DNA of 64,000 bases from JAPPHA01 sp963662705 (GTDB taxonomy: Bacteria > Pseudomonadota > Alphaproteobacteria > Rhodobacterales > Rhodobacteraceae). Each line of letters begins with the position of its first letter. Position 1 is the stretch's first letter. Location of the stretch: contig OY759767.1 in assembly GCA_963662705.2 (NCBI GenBank), forward strand, positions 1,302,001-1,366,000. Reading direction: 5' to 3'. The translations under genes and the position numbers were made by a program. A model generated the notes under the pieces. The model made no database searches. It saw only the letters and a list, made by a program, of their open reading frames with translations, and was not told the origin of the DNA. This document shows positions 60,375 through 64,000 of the stretch, piece by piece.

Positions 60375-62629
60375 TGGCACTCGACGAAATATCTGGAAAG
60401 CAATTCACGGTAGTCGGAACGCGACCCCTCCGGCCGGATGGCGTGGACAAGGTTACCGGTCGGGCACGATTTGGCGCGGACGCATATGCCCCGGGAATGC
60501 TCCATGGCGCCATCTTGCGTTCGCCGCACGCGCACGCCCGGATCGTCAGGATCGATGCTACTGCCGCGGAATCCTCGCCCGGCGTCAAGGCCGTGATTAC
60601 CCGGAACGACTTCACCAGCGAACTGGAGGGCGACAACTGGGACATTCTGGAAAACGTCATGGCCGGCGAAAAGGTTCTTTACGACGGACACGCGCTCGCG
60701 GCAGTTGCCGCGACATCGGTGTTTGCCGCACGTGATGCGCTCAAGTTGATCGAGGTTGAATATGAAATCTTGCCGCACGTCACGGACGTGGACGAGGCAA
60801 TGAAGGACGGGGCACCCGTAATCCGCGACGGTGCGGCCGACGCAAGCGTTCCGCCCGGCATGCACCCGAACGTCGTGCGGTATCACGAAAACGGTCATGG
60901 AGACGTGGACGCCGGGTTTGCCGAAGCGGACCTGATCATCGAGGACAACTTCCGGACGGAGGCGACCCATCAGGGCTATATTGAACCCCACGCCTGCCTG
61001 GCCCAGCTTGGTCCGGATGGCAAAGGCGAACTGTGGTGCTGTACCCAGGGTCATTTCGTCGCCGGCAAGATTTGTGCGAGCCTGCTCGGGATTGACGCGA
61101 GCCAGCTTCGGGTGACGGCCTCCGAAATCGGAGGTGGATTTGGCGGCAAGACAACCGTGTTCATCGAACCGGTTGCGCTGGCGCTTTCGCGGAAAACAAA
61201 CCGGCCGGTCAAGGTCGTCATGGATCGCAGCGAAGTGTTCCGGGCGACCGGACCCACCTCATCTGCATCGATGGATGTGAAGATCGGCATGAAAAAGGAC
61301 GGGACGATGACCGCCGCTGAAGGAGTATTCCGGCTTCAGGGTGGCGCGTTTCCCGGGGCGCCTATGGAGTTCTCGGCAATGTGCGGCTTTGCTCCGTATA
61401 ATCTGAAGCATGTCCGTTGCGAAGGCTGGGACGTTATCTGCAACAGGCCCAAGCAGGCTGCCTACCGTGCGCCAGGTTCGCCGATGGGTGCATTTGCGGT
61501 TGAAAGTGTCATTGACGAGCTTTGCAACCGGCTTGGTCTCGACCCGATTGACGTCCGTCTGAAGAATGCGTCGAAGGAAGGCACGAAGGCGGCCTTCGGT
61601 CCGAGGTTTCAGCGCATTGGTCTTGTCGAGACCCTGGAAGCGGCCAGGGACCACCCCCATTACAGCGCGCAGCTCCGGCAGGGACAGGGACGGGGTGTTT
61701 CCTGCGGCTTCTGGTTCAACCATGCGGGTGAGACGGCCGTCTCGCTCGCGCTGGCGGAAGACGGAACCGTTTCGCTTTCGGTCGGGACGCCCGATATCGG
61801 AGGATCCCGGGCTTCGATGTGCCAGATGGCGGCCGAGGCCCTGGGAATTCCGTACGACAAGGTCCGGACAACAGTCGCCGATACGGCAACGCTCGGGTAC
61901 AATGACGTCAGCCATGGAAGCCGCGTTACCTATGCCTCCGGCCTTGCGACGATCAAGGCAGCGGAGGACACAATTGACAAGTTGTGCACCCGGGCGGCCA
62001 GGGAATGGGGAATCGATCGGGAAGCCGTAATCTGGGAGGATGGTTGCGCACGTCCGGCGGGTCCGAACGCGGGCGATTTCGAGCCCATGAGCCTTGCGAA
62101 GATCGCTTCGCGGATGGGACGGACCGGCGGCCCGATCGTCGGTCACTACGAAGCGACTCCCGAAGGAGCCGGCGTCAGCTTCGCGACGCATCTTGTCGAT
62201 GCCGAAGTCGACATGGAAACAGGCGCCACGAAGGTTGTCCGGTACACGGTCGCCCAGGATGCGGGCAAGGCAATTCATCCGTCATATGTCGAAGGACAGT
62301 TTCAGGGTGGAGCGGCACAGGGCATCGGATGGGCCTTGAACGAAGAGTATGTCTACGGGGAGGACGGGCGGCTTCAGAACCCAGGATTCCTGGACTATCG
62401 CATTCCGGTCGCGTCGGATTTGCCGATGATCGACACCGTCATTGTCGAGGTTCCGAATCCCGGACACCCCTACGGCGTTCGCGGGGTTGGCGAAACGTCA
62501 ATCTGTCCGCCGCTGGCCGCAATCGCCAATGCGGTTTCGAATGCTGCGGGCGTTCGACTTCGTGAACTCCCGATGTCGCCTCCGCGAATTCTGGAGGCGC
62601 TGGATATGGCTCGGGACGACAGTGGTTGA
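60374..62629 (+). CDS. Molybdenum hydroxylase large, molybdopterin-binding subunit (form II CoxL-like)
   Basis: A 751-residue molybdopterin subunit of the xanthine dehydrogenase family: RPDGVDKVTGRARFGADAYA at the start, EIGGGFGGKTTVFIEPVALA (cofactor loop), the AYRAPGSP loop and the C-terminal VRGVGETSICPPLAAIANAV with the catalytic Glu. The AYRAPGSP loop lacks the Cys-Ser-Phe-Arg motif of true CO dehydrogenase (form I), so it is a form II-type hydroxylase acting on an unknown aldehyde, purine-like or N-heterocyclic compound. A GGGAGG site favours the ATG at 60374 over the GTG at 60371. The end overlaps a MoaD/ThiS-like gene. Confidence 0.92.
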   Translation: MALDEISGKQFTVVGTRPLRPDGVDKVTGRARFGADAYAPGMLHGAILRSPHAHARIVRIDATAAESSPGVKAVITRNDFTSELEGDNWDILENVMAGEKVLYDGHALAAVAATSVFAARDALKLIEVEYEILPHVTDVDEAMKDGAPVIRDGAADASVPPGMHPNVVRYHENGHGDVDAGFAEADLIIEDNFRTEATHQGYIEPHACLAQLGPDGKGELWCCTQGHFVAGKICASLLGIDASQLRVTASEIGGGFGGKTTVFIEPVALALSRKTNRPVKVVMDRSEVFRATGPTSSASMDVKIGMKKDGTMTAAEGVFRLQGGAFPGAPMEFSAMCGFAPYNLKHVRCEGWDVICNRPKQAAYRAPGSPMGAFAVESVIDELCNRLGLDPIDVRLKNASKEGTKAAFGPRFQRIGLVETLEAARDHPHYSAQLRQGQGRGVSCGFWFNHAGETAVSLALAEDGTVSLSVGTPDIGGSRASMCQMAAEALGIPYDKVRTTVADTATLGYNDVSHGSRVTYASGLATIKAAEDTIDKLCTRAAREWGIDREAVIWEDGCARPAGPNAGDFEPMSLAKIASRMGRTGGPIVGHYEATPEGAGVSFATHLVDAEVDMETGATKVVRYTVAQDAGKAIHPSYVEGQFQGGAAQGIGWALNEEYVYGEDGRLQNPGFLDYRIPVASDLPMIDTVIVEVPNPGHPYGVRGVGETSICPPLAAIANAVSNAAGVRLRELPMSPPRILEALDMARDDSG

Positions 62630-62867
62630 TGTCGTACTTTGGGGGAGCCTGAAGCCGTTCGCTGACGGCAACGACACTGTTTCGGTTGAGGCGACCACCG
62701 TTGGCGGAGTCCTTGAAGGCCTCGAAATCGCCTATCCGGCCCTCAAGCCCCACCTGGATGCCGGGGTGTCGGTTGCGGTCGACGGGCGAATCATCACGAA
62801 CGCACTATGGGAGCCGGTCCGGGCGGATAGCGAGGTTGTTCTCCTGCAACGGATCAAGGGTGGTTGA
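62622..62867 (+). CDS. MoaD/ThiS-family sulfur-carrier-like protein
   Basis: An 81-residue protein with the ubiquitin-like MoaD/ThiS pattern: VVDVVLWGSLKPFADG first strands, TTVGGVLEGLEIAYPALKPH helix, ISVAVDGR-type strand (VSVAVDGRIIT) and the C-terminal Gly-Gly (IKGG) that is thiocarboxylated in this family. The start is a GTG at 62622, overlapping the large-subunit gene by 8 bases. Position in the operon suggests supply of sulfur for the molybdopterin cofactor of this enzyme or a related role. Confidence 0.75.
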   Translation: MVDVVLWGSLKPFADGNDTVSVEATTVGGVLEGLEIAYPALKPHLDAGVSVAVDGRIITNALWEPVRADSEVVLLQRIKGG

Positions 62868-63369
62868 GGCAGGACTGTAACGGGCAAGACAGTGACCAGG
62901 TACGCCGTTGCTGCCGTTCCCGATTCCTGGTGGATGTTTGAACGCGAACAGGGAAGGATCTGCGGCCGTGCGGCAATCGGTCGCAGGACGCTTTCGGCCG
63001 TAACCCCTGACGCAAAATTCTCGATTGAATCGGATAGCCTTTCGTAGTCCTGCGAAAGGTACTTCGTTTCGAGTCGCGAATCGGGCGTGGCACGTAGCCT
63101 CGCGGAAAAGGCAAGCGGAAAGGCTCACTCGGCGAATCGTCTCTCTGGAGGGAACTCCGGGTCTCGAGTCACCGAGTGCGTTTCGGAACAGGAAGACTCG
63201 GAAAGAAACCGTGGCAATGTGATTTGGCTGTCGAGCACCATGCTCGTGCCCGCGACAAGTAGGCGGGGAGATCGCAGGGACGCCGCGGACGATGTCTCGG
63301 TGGGAGATTTCGAGGCACTTTCGGCTGGTGAAGAAAAACCAGTCGGTTTCCCCGGGTTGCAGTTCGATC
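62868..63369. other. Intergenic region, 502 bp, between convergent genes
   Basis: Lies between the end of the MoaD/ThiS-like gene and the end of mepA. Short frames on both strands have no recognisable domain. No T-tract terminator seen. Confidence 0.4.
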
Positions 63370-64000
63370 TCAAAAACCGGACTCGTGAAGAGCGGTATGC
63401 TCAACTGAACGCCTCAACCAGGGACGCGGCGGGGGGCGCCTGGGACCAAGCGATTCGACTTCGCCAGGACCGACTCCCGGTGCGTCGAGCACAACCTGGC
63501 AGGAAGCCGGCAACTCGGCCATCACATAATCCCTGGGTCCACGCACCTTTGGGGGTTCGGGCGCATCCGGGTCTGGTGGCTTCAGTGCGTCCGTTACCCA
63601 CCAGTCGAGGGTTTCATCGCATCCGTCTCCACCATTGGACAGCCACGCCACGCTTGGTTTCTGCGTAACGCAATCCGGTGCGTCAGCCGGGCATTTCAGG
63701 CGTACATGGAAATGGTAGTGGTGACCCCAGTAAGGGCGGATCTTCTGCAACCAGTCCCGGTCATCGCCGGCGCGCGCGCACATCCAGATCTTTGCGGGCG
63801 CGGTGATGAAAATCCTGTCGACCCTCGGGTCCTTGGCAGCTGTTCTCAGGACGTCCATGTGCGTGGGCCGCCAGAAGTCGTTGACATTTCGAAGGTCCTG
63901 CGAGCGGACGGAGATTGCGGACAGGGTTTCGCGTTCCTCGACCGTCAGGTTCAGCCTGTCAGGGGGCAACAGCCAGATATCGACATCGAGTCCGACCTGG
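63370..64000 (-). CDS. mepA: Penicillin-insensitive murein endopeptidase (C-terminal part)
   Basis: The frame is open to the right edge, so the N terminus is outside the window; about 210 residues are visible. It begins in the QVGLDVDIWLLP metal-binding region (Asp ligand), then FITAPAKIWMCARAGD and the GHHYHFHVRLKCP motif with the second His ligand, followed by CDETLDWWVTDALKPP. MepA is a zinc D,D-endopeptidase of the periplasm that cuts peptidoglycan cross-links. The C-terminal tail (about residues 140-199) is Pro/Arg-rich. Confidence 0.9.
   Translation of the reverse strand, partial: QVGLDVDIWLLPPDRLNLTVEERETLSAISVRSQDLRNVNDFWRPTHMDVLRTAAKDPRVDRIFITAPAKIWMCARAGDDRDWLQKIRPYWGHHYHFHVRLKCPADAPDCVTQKPSVAWLSNGGDGCDETLDWWVTDALKPPDPDAPEPPKVRGPRDYVMAELPASCQVVLDAPGVGPGEVESLGPRRPPPRPWLRRSVEHTALHESGF

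Noticed and set aside
60374..62629. Aerobic carbon monoxide dehydrogenase large subunit
   Set aside because: The active-site loop reads AYRAPGSP and lacks the Cys-Ser-Phe-Arg motif of form I CO dehydrogenase.

Overview
The window is GC-rich, densely packed bacterial chromosome and most resembles a heterotrophic alphaproteobacterium. The grounds are a serC-serA pair with a structured leader, a Liv-type ABC transporter under a GlxA-type AraC regulator, a tripartite tricarboxylate transporter (TTT), form-II-like molybdenum hydroxylase genes and an aerobic-type formylglycine-generating enzyme. I cannot place it to genus from sequence alone. No CRISPR array, prophage, integrase or rRNA was seen; one tRNA-Ser(GCU) is present.

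Layout. 1-8622: reductive pyrimidine catabolism (preT, preA, an N-carbamoyl-amino-acid amidase, dihydropyrimidinase) followed by a NitT/TauT-type ABC importer. 9071-15583: an iron-type ABC importer whose genes run into two paralogous amidohydrolase-2-like proteins and a short-chain dehydrogenase; both paralogues lack the usual N-terminal metal-binding HxH. 16135-23619 (minus): a GlxA-type regulator, livKGFHM and an EamA exporter, divergent from a GMC oxidoreductase (23956-25548). A xylulokinase-like FGGY kinase follows (26101-27558, minus). 28159-34819: a formylglycine-generating enzyme with the catalytic cysteine pair, a LysR regulator, TctC-TctB-TctA and a Cys-type sulfatase whose start codon overlaps the end of tctA. 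This looks like an uptake-and-desulfation module.

34820-46680 is an accessory, decaying region. It holds a CodA-like deaminase, a TauD/TfdA-like dioxygenase, a broken tctC fused to a broken aldehyde dehydrogenase, an ISAs1-family element with a DruA-like (DUF4338) domain and a 10-bp target duplication, an IS630-family element at a CTAG site that itself carries an IS21-like remnant, a helix-turn-helix/PIN toxin-antitoxin pair, small secreted ORFs and several coding-like scraps. tRNA-Ser marks the right edge.

47057-64000 returns to ordinary genes: xsc (sulfoacetaldehyde acetyltransferase), an MBL-fold protein, serB, serC-serA, a HAD phosphatase, dapD, a secreted ankyrin-repeat protein, a three-subunit molybdenum hydroxylase with its own MoaD/ThiS-like protein, and the C-terminal part of mepA at the edge.

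Recurring themes are import plus breakdown of nitrogen heterocycles (pyrimidines, possibly cytosine-like compounds), organosulfur handling (FGE and sulfatase, Xsc), and strong hairpins between substrate-binding-protein genes and the permease or ATPase genes that follow them.
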